A DNA stretch of 64,000 bases from contig CBFIIW010000003.1 in the NCBI GenBank assembly GCA_965662775.1, forward strand, positions 124,001-188,000. Direction: 5' to 3'. Source of the DNA: UBA7985 sp002690455. GTDB taxonomy: Bacteria; Pseudomonadota; Alphaproteobacteria; UBA7985. Shown here piece by piece: positions 1-8,098 of this stretch. The notes beneath the pieces are model-generated. The model saw only the letters and a list, made by a program, of their open reading frames with translations. It was not told the DNA's origin and searched no databases. A program made the position numbers and the translations under genes. Each line of letters begins with the position of its first letter. Positions within the stretch are counted from its first letter, which is position 1.

Positions 1-246
1 GGTGAGGACCTTGCGCGTTTCACGGTGAAGCCCGGCGTTCGCCTCTACCGGTCGCCCGACGGTGGCTACTACTATGTGAACGATCCGACGGCACCGGGTT
101 CTCCGGGGCTGCCCAAGCTGCACGGCGCTGCGCCGCAAGGCACGCGCATTGTTGACCCAAGCGCGGTCGGGGTGGAGTGGGTTCCCCCGGATATGATGGT
201 GGTAAAGACTCCAGACGGGCGTTTGTTCCTGACCTCCAAACGCTGA
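1..246 (+). CDS. C-terminal part of an unrecognised protein (5' end outside window)
   Basis: The frame is open from base 1 to the TGA at 244-246, so the start lies to the left of the window. About 81 residues are visible. They contain two copies of a PDG-centred strand pattern (YRSPDGGYYYV near the beginning, VKTPDGRLFL at the end) around a central RIVDPSAVG motif. The same arrangement occurs in the C-terminal half of the DUF1801 chimera at 61054-61620 (APDGRLLLV, RILDPAAFG, TPAGTILLV), so the two are paralogous modules. I do not recognise the module and assign no function. A strong terminator follows at 304-329. Confidence 0.7.
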   Translation, partial: GEDLARFTVKPGVRLYRSPDGGYYYVNDPTAPGSPGLPKLHGAAPQGTRIVDPSAVGVEWVPPDMMVVKTPDGRLFLTSKR

Positions 247-303
247 GGCGCAATGGCAGTTACAGTCTTCCGGGCCTACTGCCACGCGGATACCAAGCAA
301 AAT

Positions 304-329
304 AGGGCGCCTGTGGGCGCCCTTTTTTT
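304..329 (+). terminator. Rho-independent terminator
   Basis: An 8-bp perfect stem (304-311 with 316-323, AGGGCGCC/GGCGCCCT) with a 4-nt loop runs into seven Ts (323-329). It ends the rightward gene that stops at 246 and lies just ahead of the convergent fpr 3' end. Confidence 0.85.
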
Positions 330-361
330 GCTTCTCGTCATTGCTTGACAGGAACGGGGAC

Positions 362-1126
362 TTACTCGGCAAAAGCCTTTTCGATCACGTAGTCGCCGGG
401 TTCGTTGTTGGATCCCTCAACCAGACCAGCCTGCTCGCAGAGCGCGGCGCAATCCCGCAACATTTCCATGGAACCACAGATCATGACCCGATCGTTAGTC
501 GGGTCAAAGGGTCCCGTTCCGAGGGTCTCGAAAAGGCTGCCATCTTCGATCAGCGCTGTTATCCGCCCACGAACCGGATAGTCTTCGCGCGTCACGGAGG
601 TGAAGTGCACCAGCTTATCGCCCACGACCTCCGACAGCATAGCGTCGGCCGCAATCTCTGAGACCAGATCTAGCCCGTACTGAAGCTCTGAAACCTCCCG
701 GGTCGTATGGCACAGAACTACTTTATCGAACCGTTCAAAGGTCTCTGGCTCTCGGATTAGCGAGGCAAAGGGTGCGATGCCCGTCCCGGTCGAAAGCATG
801 TAGAGCGTTTTGCCAGGGCGCAACGCATCCAGCACCAGCGTGCCAGTAGACTTTTTTCCAAGGATGACGGTATCGCCTTTGCCAATGTTTTGCAGGCGCG
901 AGGTCAGCGGACCATCCGGAACCTTGATCGAGAAGAATTCCAGATTGTCGTCCCAGGCGGGTGAGGCGATGGAGTAGGCGCGCAGCAGTGGTTTGCCATT
1001 GTCGCCGGGCAGACCGATCATCACAAATTCACCCGAGCGAAAGCGGAAGCCGGCCGGTCTCGTTATGCGAAAGCGAAACAACCGGTCGGTGTAGTGCTGG
1101 GTTTCAAGTACAGTTTGCTCGAACAT
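362..1126 (-). CDS. fpr: Ferredoxin-NADP reductase
   Basis: Cytosolic FAD enzyme moving electrons between NADPH and ferredoxin or flavodoxin. At 254 aa it has the length of the bacterial FPR subclass. An FAD-binding barrel with RAYSIAS (residues 49-55) is followed by an NADP-binding fold with GTGIAPF (114-120) and a late ICGSM motif. It ends in the YVIEKAFAE tail typical of the subclass, whose last aromatic/acidic residues cover the flavin. It lies 71 bp downstream of the DUF934-rhodanese gene in the sulfite-reduction block. The inference is that it supplies reduced ferredoxin to CysI. No strong ribosome site is visible before the ATG. Confidence 0.93.
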   Translation of the reverse strand: MFEQTVLETQHYTDRLFRFRITRPAGFRFRSGEFVMIGLPGDNGKPLLRAYSIASPAWDDNLEFFSIKVPDGPLTSRLQNIGKGDTVILGKKSTGTLVLDALRPGKTLYMLSTGTGIAPFASLIREPETFERFDKVVLCHTTREVSELQYGLDLVSEIAADAMLSEVVGDKLVHFTSVTREDYPVRGRITALIEDGSLFETLGTGPFDPTNDRVMICGSMEMLRDCAALCEQAGLVEGSNNEPGDYVIEKAFAE

Positions 1127-1161
1127 GCGGGGTTATTCGGTCCTCGGTTATACTCTCGGCT

Positions 1162-1185
1162 TCAGCCTCAGCCTCAGCTTCAGTC
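1162..1185. repeat. Short hexamer repeat between cys genes and fpr
   Basis: Four consecutive, slightly diverged 6-bp units (TCAGCC, TCAGCC, TCAGCT, TCAGTC) fill a third of the 71-bp gap between the DUF934-rhodanese stop and the fpr start. No function is apparent. Confidence 0.6.
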
Positions 1186-1197
1186 TTTGCCGTAATG

Positions 1198-2019
1198 TCA
1201 GTCCTGGTTCCACGGCAGATTTGCCGCCTTCCAGCCGTTAAGCATGCCACGTCGGCCAGCGGCGTTCTTCGCGCCTTCAAAGCCATCTGAAACATTGGTG
1301 AGGTCTTTGTAGCCAGCCTCTTTCAGCGCCTCTGCAGCGGCGAGGCTTCGGACACCAGAACGGCAGAGGACAAAAATCGGCGTTTCTTGTGTCAGGCCGG
1401 CTTCGCCGACTTCTTCCAGAAAGGTGGGGTTGGCAGCGCCGTAGGGAAAGGTCTGCCACTGAATGCCGATGCTGCGGTTAAAGGCTGGGCGGCCGACAAA
1501 CTGCCATTCGGCGGTTGTCCGGACATCGAGCAAAACGGCGTTTAAGGTGTCCTGCAGAACCTCGTAGGCCTCGGCGGCAGTCAGCGACTGTATGTTCACG
1601 CGGTGCCTGTGCCTCTCGTCCCAAATAGAAGGTGCTTTGCCTGACTTTGTGTAGAGCTGATTGGGTGCCACATCTGTCGCGGAACGCCAAGCCTCCTCCC
1701 CATGGCGGCTGACCAGTTCATCGCTGAGGTGGATCTCTGAAAAGCCACATTGGAAGGCCATGCGCGCCTGATCCGGGACCAGTGTGCCAGTGGCGATGAT
1801 GCGAAAACCTTCGCCGCGCTCGCGTCTGGCGCGACGGGCGTAGGAAAACCCACGACCATCATGGGTGCTGGGGAAGTTAAAGGTCAGGCAATCCTCCGTA
1901 CAGGCACCGAAGGATTGTTCCTGCAACCCTGGCTCGCCGCCATCAACGCGCATCCCGGCCTCGACAACAGGGCCTTCGTGGTGGTCAAAGGCCGTACCGT
2001 ATTCCTTAAGCACCCACAT
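1198..2019 (-). CDS. DUF934 domain fused to a rhodanese domain
   Basis: A 273-aa protein with two parts. Residues about 35-115 match DUF934, the small protein usually encoded beside sulfite reductase in proteobacteria. Residues about 145-270 are a rhodanese domain with the DVRTTAEW motif (165-172) and the catalytic loop CRSGVRS (219-225, nucleophile Cys219). Rhodaneses carry sulfane sulfur, so a role in handling the sulfide product or persulfide near CysI is plausible but inferred. The start at 2019 is chosen over an upstream ATG at 2088 because an AAGGAGG site (2026-2032) sits 6 nt before it; it overlaps the cysI stop by 14 nt. Confidence 0.88.
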   Translation of the reverse strand: MWVLKEYGTAFDHHEGPVVEAGMRVDGGEPGLQEQSFGACTEDCLTFNFPSTHDGRGFSYARRARRERGEGFRIIATGTLVPDQARMAFQCGFSEIHLSDELVSRHGEEAWRSATDVAPNQLYTKSGKAPSIWDERHRHRVNIQSLTAAEAYEVLQDTLNAVLLDVRTTAEWQFVGRPAFNRSIGIQWQTFPYGAANPTFLEEVGEAGLTQETPIFVLCRSGVRSLAAAEALKEAGYKDLTNVSDGFEGAKNAAGRRGMLNGWKAANLPWNQD

Positions 2020-3655
2020 AGACGGCCTCCTTGAACGGTGCTTTGCCAACCCGGGCATAGGTGTCGGGAAAGCGTTCATCGGCGTCACGGCGCAGGCTCA
2101 GGTAGGTATCCAGTACCCGTCCGATGGCCATAGGAACCTGCTCCCGATCAAAGCCCGGGCCCAGCACTTCGCCGACGGCGGCGCTTTCATCCGAACGCCC
2201 GCCCAGTGTGATTTGGTAGTTTTCCTTCTCGGCCTTGTTCAGACCAAGAATGCCGATATTCGCAGCGTGGTGATGGCCACACGCGTTGATGCAGCCGGAA
2301 ATGTTGAGGGTGATCGGCCCAAGTGCGTCCTGCGCTTCCCGGTCTCGCAGCATGGTAGACAGTTCCTGCGCCACCGGTATCGACCGCGCGGTGGCCAGAC
2401 CGCAGTAATCCAGTCCGGGGCAGGCAATGATATCGCTCGCTTCACCAATGTTGTCTTCGGCCAGCCCGATATCTTGCAGTCCTCTGAACAGTTCGGGCAA
2501 TTCGGCAGCCCGAACATATGGAAACACGACGTTCTGGCGGTGGGTAATGCGCAACGCACTTGCGGAGAAGTCATCGGCGAGGTCGGCCAGTGCCTTCATC
2601 TGCGCGCCTGTGACATCTCCGGGAATCCCGCCCTTGGGTTTGACAGAAATCTGTACCACCGCCCAGCCGGGCACACGATGAGCGGCGACATTCTGGCTGA
2701 TCCACGCCTGTAGCTCTGCTGGCAAAGCACTTTGGTCGAGGCTCTCAGTCGGTTCCATGGCCGGCTGTGAGTCCTCAAACTGCTCTCGGATCCGCGCGTA
2801 CTCATCTACGGCGGACTGGAATGCGGCAATGTCCATGCCTGCCAGCTCTGCCCGCACTTCGTCGCGATAGTCCTCCAACCCAAGTTCTTCGACCAGGATT
2901 TTTATGCGGGCCTTGTATTTATTGTCCCTTCGGCCGTGCAGGTTGTAGACGCGCAGCATGGCATCGAGCAGTGGCAGCAGGTTAGGCAGAGAGACTGCCG
3001 CCTCGAACAGTTTTGCAACGCGCGGCGTCCGGCCCTGTCCGCCACCGACGTAGAGATCAAACACGGGCGCGCCAGCGGCATCAACCTTGGCCCAGATGCC
3101 GATGTCGTGAAACTTGATCGCTGCCCGGTCTTCAGCTGACCCAGTCACAGCAAACTTGAATTTTCGTGGCAAGAAAGCGAACTCGGGGTGAAGCGTCGAC
3201 CACTGCCGGAGCAGTTCAGACACCGGTCGCGGGTCGACAAACTCGTCCGCCGCAACACCGGCAAAGGGGTCAGAGGTGACGTTGCGGATGCAGTTGCCAG
3301 AGGTCTGAATGGCGTGCATCTGAACCGAAGCCAGATGATCGAGAATATCGGGTGTATCGGTCAGCTTAGGCCAGTTGAACTGGATATTCTGCCGGGTGGT
3401 AAAGTGGCCGTATCCCTTATCATACGTTTCGGCGATGTAGCCAAGCTTGCGTAATTGCGTGCTATTCAATTCACCATAGGGAATGGCAATGCGCAGCATG
3501 TAGGCGTGGAGTTGCAGGTACAGCCCGTTCTGCAGGCGTAGCGGACGGAATTCCTCCTCGCTGAGCTGGCCGTTCAGGCGGCGTTCGACTTGATCCCGAA
3601 ATTCGCGCGCGCGTTGTTCAACAAAGGCCTGATCATGAGTGTCATACGTGTACAT
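2006..3655 (-). CDS. cysI: Nitrite/sulfite reductase hemoprotein (assimilatory sulfite reductase)
   Basis: Six-electron reduction of sulfite to sulfide in cysteine biosynthesis. The 549-aa protein has the two-fold ferredoxin-like/siroheme architecture. The [4Fe-4S]-siroheme ligands are clear: CPGLDYC at 412-418 and CINAC at 455-459, within the NISGCINACGHHH signature. The N-terminus (MYTYDxHDQAFVEQR) is typical of alphaproteobacterial CysI. No flavoprotein subunit (CysJ) is present, whereas fpr is two genes downstream, so ferredoxin is the likely donor. Start supported by AGGAG about 9 nt upstream. It is 11 nt downstream of DUF2849. Confidence 0.95.
   Translation of the reverse strand: MYTYDTHDQAFVEQRAREFRDQVERRLNGQLSEEEFRPLRLQNGLYLQLHAYMLRIAIPYGELNSTQLRKLGYIAETYDKGYGHFTTRQNIQFNWPKLTDTPDILDHLASVQMHAIQTSGNCIRNVTSDPFAGVAADEFVDPRPVSELLRQWSTLHPEFAFLPRKFKFAVTGSAEDRAAIKFHDIGIWAKVDAAGAPVFDLYVGGGQGRTPRVAKLFEAAVSLPNLLPLLDAMLRVYNLHGRRDNKYKARIKILVEELGLEDYRDEVRAELAGMDIAAFQSAVDEYARIREQFEDSQPAMEPTESLDQSALPAELQAWISQNVAAHRVPGWAVVQISVKPKGGIPGDVTGAQMKALADLADDFSASALRITHRQNVVFPYVRAAELPELFRGLQDIGLAEDNIGEASDIIACPGLDYCGLATARSIPVAQELSTMLRDREAQDALGPITLNISGCINACGHHHAANIGILGLNKAEKENYQITLGGRSDESAAVGEVLGPGFDREQVPMAIGRVLDTYLSLRRDADERFPDTYARVGKAPFKEAVYVGA
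2026..2032 (-). promoter_or_regulatory. Ribosome binding site fixing the DUF934-rhodanese start
   Basis: A perfect AAGGAGG on the minus strand lies inside the 3' end of cysI, 6 nt before the ATG at 2019-2017. It implies translational coupling with cysI and argues against the longer reading from 2088. Confidence 0.75.
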
Positions 3656-3666
3656 TTTCAGGACTC

Positions 3667-3993
3667 CTAGGCGGCTTTGGCTTCGGCTTTGGCTTCGGGC
3701 AGGCCAAAGGGCACACTCGGTCCGGCCAGACGGCGGATCTCACGCAGCTTCAGCGGTATTGGACTGAGGCTGTCCCCAGCCTGCAGCGCAATAAGATAGC
3801 TGCCGACGACGCGGTTCTCGCCTTCTTCTTTCTGGGCAGCATCAAGGAGCGCTTGCGCCTCGACCGCTCCTTTTCCTACGCACGCCTTTTTGATGTCTGT
3901 GGTCCAGTCGTGTTGCGCTGTCCAGAAAACGATATCGCCAGTACGGACATCGTTGGCGGTCAGAACCGCTTTGGTGGGTAGTGGGGAGGCCAT
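3667..3993 (-). CDS. DUF2849 protein of the sulfite-reduction operon
   Basis: A small 108-aa soluble protein matching DUF2849, a family found almost only between siroheme synthase and cysI in alphaproteobacteria. The conserved start of the domain (KAVLTANDVRTGDIVFW) and a later LREIRR segment are visible, followed by an Ala/Glu/Lys tail. No catalytic motif is evident. ATG at 3993 lies 2 nt after the TGA of the upstream gene; an overlapping TTG at 3999 is possible. Function is unknown; context suggests a role in sulfite reduction. Confidence 0.88.
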   Translation of the reverse strand: MASPLPTKAVLTANDVRTGDIVFWTAQHDWTTDIKKACVGKGAVEAQALLDAAQKEEGENRVVGSYLIALQAGDSLSPIPLKLREIRRLAGPSVPFGLPEAKAEAKAA

Positions 3994-3995
3994 GT

Positions 3996-5063
3996 TCAAG
4001 CTGCCTTTCGTGCGGAAGGAGTGGTAGCGCGGCGTGCGTCCGGTCGGCGGTTCAGTGCACCCTCGACGCTCGGCATTCCGGGGATCAGGCGAGCGGTGAA
4101 GCCCGCCGCGCGAACTGCGGTCAACTCAGTCTGAGCCAGACTGCCGCTTCCGCTGACCAGCCTAGTCACCAGATGACCAGCCTGCAGATGCGCGAGCAGG
4201 ACCTCTGTGGCGCCAGGTGCATGGGTCTCGATAACGGCCTCGCGGCGGGCTAATTCAACCACGCTACGGGCCACCAGCGGCTCAGTCAGAATGACGTCTG
4301 CGCGGTCCAGCGCCTGGTGCGCGGCGACCGCCAGCAAATCGACTTCGCCTGCGCCTGTACCGACGATGGTCAGTTGACCTGCAGCTGGGATAAACCCTAT
4401 TCCAGACCGTTCAGGTGTTGTCGTTCCCGGGTGAGCTCCCGCGGGCAGGCTAGACAGAAGGTCTTGCCCCAATGCCTTGAGGTCTGCGGCATGGGTCAGA
4501 CGCTGCTCCCGCGCACCATTAAAGAAGTGCCGCCAATAATCCCTTCTCGCTGACCCCGCCGGCAGGGTCTCAGCAACGGCTCTGCGCAAGCCGGCGGCGA
4601 CCCGTGCGATAAGTCCCAGACTGGGTTCGAGCAGGAATTCGATTTGTGCCTTGATCCGACGCGCGAGCACCGGCGCTGTGCCCTCAGTCCCGATGGCGAC
4701 TATAACGGGGTCTCGGTCAACCAACGCAGGCGTCGAGAAATCGGATACTGCTGGCTGGTCTGCGGCACAAACGAGAATGCCCGCACCACGCAGACGCATT
4801 GCGAGCTGCGCGTCCAGCGCTTCATTGCCGGTTGCGGCATAGGCGAAAGCGATATTCGCGGGAAGGTCGAAACTTAGCGGGTTGGTACGCACACGGATGA
4901 CACCGTCGAGCCCCACTACCGAGGCTTCGAAGTGGTGGGCGACTGCGATAATCCGAGCTTCGGTCTTGAGCAGAAGGCGAAGCTTTGCCGCGGCTTCTTC
5001 GCCACCGCCAAAAACCAGCAGGCTTCGTTCAGCAACGTTGATAAACAGGGGAAAGGCTTTCAT
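3996..5063 (-). CDS. Siroheme synthase: dehydrogenase/ferrochelatase with a truncated methyltransferase half
   Basis: Residues 1-215 form the CysG N-terminal module that oxidises precorrin-2 and inserts iron. An NAD-binding GGGEEAAAK motif is at 19-27. Residues 231-340 resemble the first half of uroporphyrinogen-III methyltransferase (TIVGTGAGEVDLL 232-244, then a segment ending IPGMPS). The family's GGDPF loop is replaced by SGSGS (304-308), and the roughly 110-residue second half is absent. The total is 355 aa against about 460 in E. coli CysG. It is therefore probably only a dehydrogenase/chelatase, with methylation supplied elsewhere. First gene of the leftward cys block. Confidence 0.87.
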   Translation of the reverse strand: MKAFPLFINVAERSLLVFGGGEEAAAKLRLLLKTEARIIAVAHHFEASVVGLDGVIRVRTNPLSFDLPANIAFAYAATGNEALDAQLAMRLRGAGILVCAADQPAVSDFSTPALVDRDPVIVAIGTEGTAPVLARRIKAQIEFLLEPSLGLIARVAAGLRRAVAETLPAGSARRDYWRHFFNGAREQRLTHAADLKALGQDLLSSLPAGAHPGTTTPERSGIGFIPAAGQLTIVGTGAGEVDLLAVAAHQALDRADVILTEPLVARSVVELARREAVIETHAPGATEVLLAHLQAGHLVTRLVSGSGSLAQTELTAVRAAGFTARLIPGMPSVEGALNRRPDARRATTPSARKAA

Positions 5064-5147
5064 GGCTTACTCCGTGGAACGCTCACAGAATGTGCCAATT
5101 TCCTGAAAAATCACAATACAGGAGAAAAAATAAGCCCAAAATAACGA

Positions 5148-5188
5148 AGGGCGCAAATTTCACAGCACAGCGTGCTGTCTTGCGCCCT
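5148..5188. promoter_or_regulatory. Compound inverted repeat upstream of the cys block
   Basis: An outer 9-bp perfect stem (5148-5156 with 5180-5188, AGGGCGCAA/TTGCGCCCT) encloses a 7-bp perfect stem (5162-5168 with 5172-5178, ACAGCAC/GTGCTGT) with an AGC loop. It lies 85 nt before the siroheme synthase start. It could be a structured mRNA leader, an operator pair, or a second terminator for hupB (T-rich sequence follows on the minus strand). Its role is undecided. Confidence 0.5.
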
Positions 5189-5214
5189 CAAGAAGGAAAG
5201 TTTCCTGAAAGAAT

Positions 5215-5243
5215 GCGACCGAACTGAATTCAGTTTCGGTCGC
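5215..5243 (-). terminator. Hairpin terminator of hupB
   Basis: A near-perfect palindrome, 5215-5228 with 5229-5243 (one extra T as a bulge), centred on GAATTC. It begins 16 nt after the hupB stop on the minus strand and is followed there by a pyrimidine-rich CATTCTTTC. Placement fits a terminator; the T tract is imperfect. Confidence 0.6.
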
Positions 5244-5259
5244 GATCGTCCAGCAGGTC

Positions 5260-5547
5260 TTAAGCCCCAGCCAATGCGTTCTTCAGCGCCGTGGATGCCT
5301 TGAAAGAGGCAACGCGCTTCTCCGGGATTTGGATCGCTGCACCCGTAGACGGGTTGCGGCCGGTGCGGGCAGCGCGGACTTCGGATTTAATGGTCGCGAA
5401 GGAGCCCATGGCGACATCGTTACCAGCAACCAGTTCCCCCTGAATGGAAGACAGATAAGCTTCGATGATAGACTTGGCTTGAGCTTCGGACACGCCGGCA
5501 CTCTTTGCGGCTGAGGAAACCACAGCGGTGTGAGCGGTTTTGGACAT
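5260..5547 (-). CDS. hupB: HU-family DNA-binding protein
   Basis: A nucleoid protein of 95 aa that binds and bends DNA as a dimer. The HU signature is visible in the DNA-contacting arm region (GRNPSTGAAIQIPEKRV), followed by the C-terminal helix FKASTALKNAL. The N-terminus (SKTAHTAVVSSAAKSAGVS) is a somewhat diverged dimerisation helix. The gene appears monocistronic, with a 294-bp upstream gap and a hairpin terminator immediately downstream. HU versus IHF is decided by the absence of IHF-specific sequence and by the HU-like RNP arm, but the symbol is by family resemblance only. Confidence 0.9.
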   Translation of the reverse strand: MSKTAHTAVVSSAAKSAGVSEAQAKSIIEAYLSSIQGELVAGNDVAMGSFATIKSEVRAARTGRNPSTGAAIQIPEKRVASFKASTALKNALAGA

Positions 5548-5755
5548 CGAGGTTACTCCCTTATGTTATGACGCAGTGGCGTCATCCCGATTGAACCTTT
5601 GGTTTACTCAATCTGCGCCGACAACAAAAGAGATTATGCGCTTTTTAACGCTTAAATGGGTGGTTTCGTGGGGAAAATCGTCTTTCTAAGCGCTCCAGAC
5701 CCCCATGGTAGGGCGGGAATCCGGGTTCTTCAGCTCATTGTTCTCGGACGCAACC

Positions 5756-5792
5756 AGCTGGAAACCTGCTATTTTCTGCAGGATTTCCAGCT
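5756..5792. repeat. Long inverted repeat between hupB and the DUF3764-like gene
   Basis: Arms 5756-5769 and 5778-5792 (14 bp with one bulged A, AGCTGGAAACCTGC and its complement) surround an 8-nt AT-rich loop. It lies 50 nt past the stop of the leftward gene at 5842 and about 210 nt upstream of hupB. It may be a terminator lacking a T tract on the minus strand or a regulatory dyad. The rest of 5548-5841 shows nothing I can name. Confidence 0.5.
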
Positions 5793-5841
5793 AATTTTCC
5801 GGCATTTTCAGCGCGGCAGGCCTGGCGATCGTTAGCTTAGA

Positions 5842-6132
5842 TCAGGCGTCTGGGGTGAAGGCTTCGTCACCCATGATTGTTACCACGTTAGAATCCAAGA
5901 TTGCGCCAGCAGCAGCTCGCTTTTCACGAAGTTCTTCGTGGGTCGCAAACGCTTTCATGGCTTCTGGCGAGTCAAATTCGATGATTACCATCATCTTGTT
6001 GTCATCGTCCTTTTGCGGGCCGGCAAAGACAAGACGCGCACCGAGCGCGTTCAGTTCGGCTTCGTTTTCGTAGTACATTTCTTTCCACGGCTTGAAACCA
6101 CGTTCCAGATCTTGGGTCAGTTGGACAAACAT
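5842..6132 (-). CDS. Small DUF3764-like protein
   Basis: A 96-aa soluble protein with a ferredoxin-like dimeric alpha/beta-barrel look: an opening strand (FVQLTQDLE), an amphipathic helix, a GARLVFAG strand, and a VIIEFDSPEAMKAF strand-helix of the kind seen in DUF3764 and DUF1330 proteins. No catalytic residues can be assigned. ATG at 6132 has AGGAG 7 nt upstream, better than the TTG two codons earlier. It stands alone between hupB and a divergent acetyltransferase. Family assignment is tentative; function unknown. Confidence 0.7.
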   Translation of the reverse strand: MFVQLTQDLERGFKPWKEMYYENEAELNALGARLVFAGPQKDDDNKMMVIIEFDSPEAMKAFATHEELREKRAAAGAILDSNVVTIMGDEAFTPDA

Positions 6133-6430
6133 GGGCAACTCCTATTTTTTTGCTGCGAATTAACTGTTGATTTAGTTTTATCGCATTAGTCCGGGAGTGC
6201 AATCGCCTGCGTTCTTCAACCCCAGAGCAATTCGGGTCGTTTTGACCCTTATGTATCAGTGGGCCCAGCCCCTGCGTTTCCAAGCGTAAAAGGGGCCTAT
6301 TTGCGCTATCTCTTCTGCGGGAGACTTTGCCCGGCTTGCCACCCTTTCCGTCGCGCTCTGGAAGGAATTGCGTTGTCTGGGGCTTAAAACATCTCTGTCA
6401 CCCGTTAAAACCTATCCGAGAGATCGAACG

Positions 6431-6883
6431 ATGACGACAACTGTCCATATTCGCCCGCTTCGCAAAAGCGACCATGCCGATTGGGCTCGGCTCTGGACCG
6501 ACTACCTGGAATTCTATGATACTAAGCTGAGCGAGGAGGTTTATCGGGTCTCGTTCGAACGACTTTTGGCCGATGACCCGCATGAGTACAGCGGGCTGAT
6601 CGCGGAGGTTGAGGGGGAGTCGGTGGGGTTGGCGCACTTCCTGTTCCACCGATCCATGTGGACCATTGAGAACACCTGTTATCTGATGGATCTTTTCGTA
6701 GATCCTGCCATTCGGGGTAAGGGCATCGGCCGGTCACTGATCGAGGCGGTGCATAAGGCTGCCCGGGCTGCCGGCATCACAGAGACGTACTGGCAGACAC
6801 AGGAGTTCAATTATAAAGGCCGCATGCTCTACGATCAGGTGGCTAGTCGGACGCCCTTCATCATCTATTCCAAGGAAGACTGA
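6431..6883 (+). CDS. GNAT-family N-acetyltransferase
   Basis: A 150-aa single GNAT domain that would transfer acetyl from acetyl-CoA to an unknown amine. It has the N-terminal IRPLRKSDHADWARLW strand-helix, the LMDLFVDPAIRGKGIG segment (motif A, with the pyrophosphate-binding RGKGIG) and a late YWQTQEFNYKGRMLYDQV segment typical of motif B. ATG at 6431 matches where the domain begins; a longer frame from 6368 adds residues without family character. The gene converges on the hydrolase at 6892 with only 8 bp between them. Confidence 0.88.
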   Translation: MTTTVHIRPLRKSDHADWARLWTDYLEFYDTKLSEEVYRVSFERLLADDPHEYSGLIAEVEGESVGLAHFLFHRSMWTIENTCYLMDLFVDPAIRGKGIGRSLIEAVHKAARAAGITETYWQTQEFNYKGRMLYDQVASRTPFIIYSKED

Positions 6884-6891
6884 GACTGCGC

Positions 6892-7950
6892 CTAGCGGTC
6901 GTCGCACAGCATCCGAATGGCCCGCTGGTCCAGTCCGCGTAAGGGGCCATGACCGCCAAAGAAATACTCGTGGTATTCATTGACGATCATGTCGGACCGG
7001 TGTTGGAGCGCTTCGGCCAGCGCGCGGCCATTTTCGACCGGAACAATGGTATCGCGGACGCCATGGTGGATCTGTACACGCTCGGGCATGAGGTCGGCAA
7101 AGTGCAGCGCCGATCCGCCGAGCAACTGCTGGCGGAGTTGGTTAAAGCTGGTCTCGCCGTCGTAGTAGCGCTGCACAAAGGCACCCGGCAAACTGTAGAA
7201 CGGTCCGATCTCCTCACCCCGCAGGTGAGAAACGACGCCTGAAAGCATGTCCGGATAAGTCAACACGTCGGTGGGCCCGAAGACGTTGATCACGCGATCG
7301 ACCCGCGGGTCGCGAACGCCGAGCATCAATGAAGTGCCGCCGCCGCGTGAGTAGCCCCACGCGCTGATGTCCGTGGGCTGCGCGCCAGGGTAGTTTTCGA
7401 TCACCCCGCTGATCAGTGCCATGACGTCGATGACGTCGCGGTCGATCAGGCTCTTTTCACCCGTGCTTTTATAGCTTTCTTCATACACACGGAGTTCTTC
7501 ACCACGGAAGCTGGGCACGAGAACGAAGAAGTCGGCGAGACAGTCATGGTCATACTCTAGCGCCCAGTCGGCTTCGATACCTTCCCAGCCGCCATGGTTA
7601 AGTACGAGGATCGGAGCAGGTTGTCCGGGGCGGTAGTTTTCCGGCGTGCGAACGGCCGAAAAGTGCTGGTTGCCTTCGACCTGCTGGCTCACGATGTCGA
7701 GACGATATTCGGCATCTTCAAAGCTGTCTAAAACCTGCCAGTTGCTCGCCGGTGCCATCGGTTCAGCCCAGCTGTCGAGCAGGGCTTGACGTTCGGCCGC
7801 CGTCGGCGGGGAGAAGATCCGCTGTAGCGTTTCAGCCTGTGCGGGCTGCGACAAACTCAGTGCAGAAATGGCAGCAAACCCGGTGGTGGCGGCGGCCACT
7901 GCGCAAAAGAGAGGGCGGGCAAAGCTTTTGGAGGGCATTTTGTACATCAT
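6892..7950 (-). CDS. Exported alpha/beta hydrolase (prolyl oligopeptidase-like)
   Basis: About 352 aa. A signal peptide (basic start, hydrophobic stretch, AQA cleavage) predicts the periplasm. The catalytic triad is readable: nucleophile Ser in GYSRGGG, Asp in GVRDTIVP, and His in FFGGHG. An oxyanion segment VLNHGGW precedes it. The layout resembles S9-type peptidases or dienelactone-type esterases; substrate cannot be inferred. Two adjacent ATGs (7950, 7947) and a third at 7938 are possible starts, none with a strong ribosome site. It diverges from the old yellow enzyme gene at 8099. Confidence 0.8.
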   Translation of the reverse strand: MMYKMPSKSFARPLFCAVAAATTGFAAISALSLSQPAQAETLQRIFSPPTAAERQALLDSWAEPMAPASNWQVLDSFEDAEYRLDIVSQQVEGNQHFSAVRTPENYRPGQPAPILVLNHGGWEGIEADWALEYDHDCLADFFVLVPSFRGEELRVYEESYKSTGEKSLIDRDVIDVMALISGVIENYPGAQPTDISAWGYSRGGGTSLMLGVRDPRVDRVINVFGPTDVLTYPDMLSGVVSHLRGEEIGPFYSLPGAFVQRYYDGETSFNQLRQQLLGGSALHFADLMPERVQIHHGVRDTIVPVENGRALAEALQHRSDMIVNEYHEYFFGGHGPLRGLDQRAIRMLCDDR

Positions 7951-8098
7951 GTCTCTGTATGGTTCCTGCTTGTGATGAGTTCCTGCATTCCCTAACCTTA
8001 CACAATGTTCACCAAGGAACATTTACAAGCCAGTTTAGGTTTCTTGCTACCAACATCTTTGTCTGATCCCGGACATCTTCCGATGAGGACCTTTTGCT

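Noticed and set aside
1104..1295. Minus-strand frame with a (EA)n stretch near fpr
   Set aside because: It arises from the hexamer repeat and overlaps the end of the rhodanese gene in another frame.
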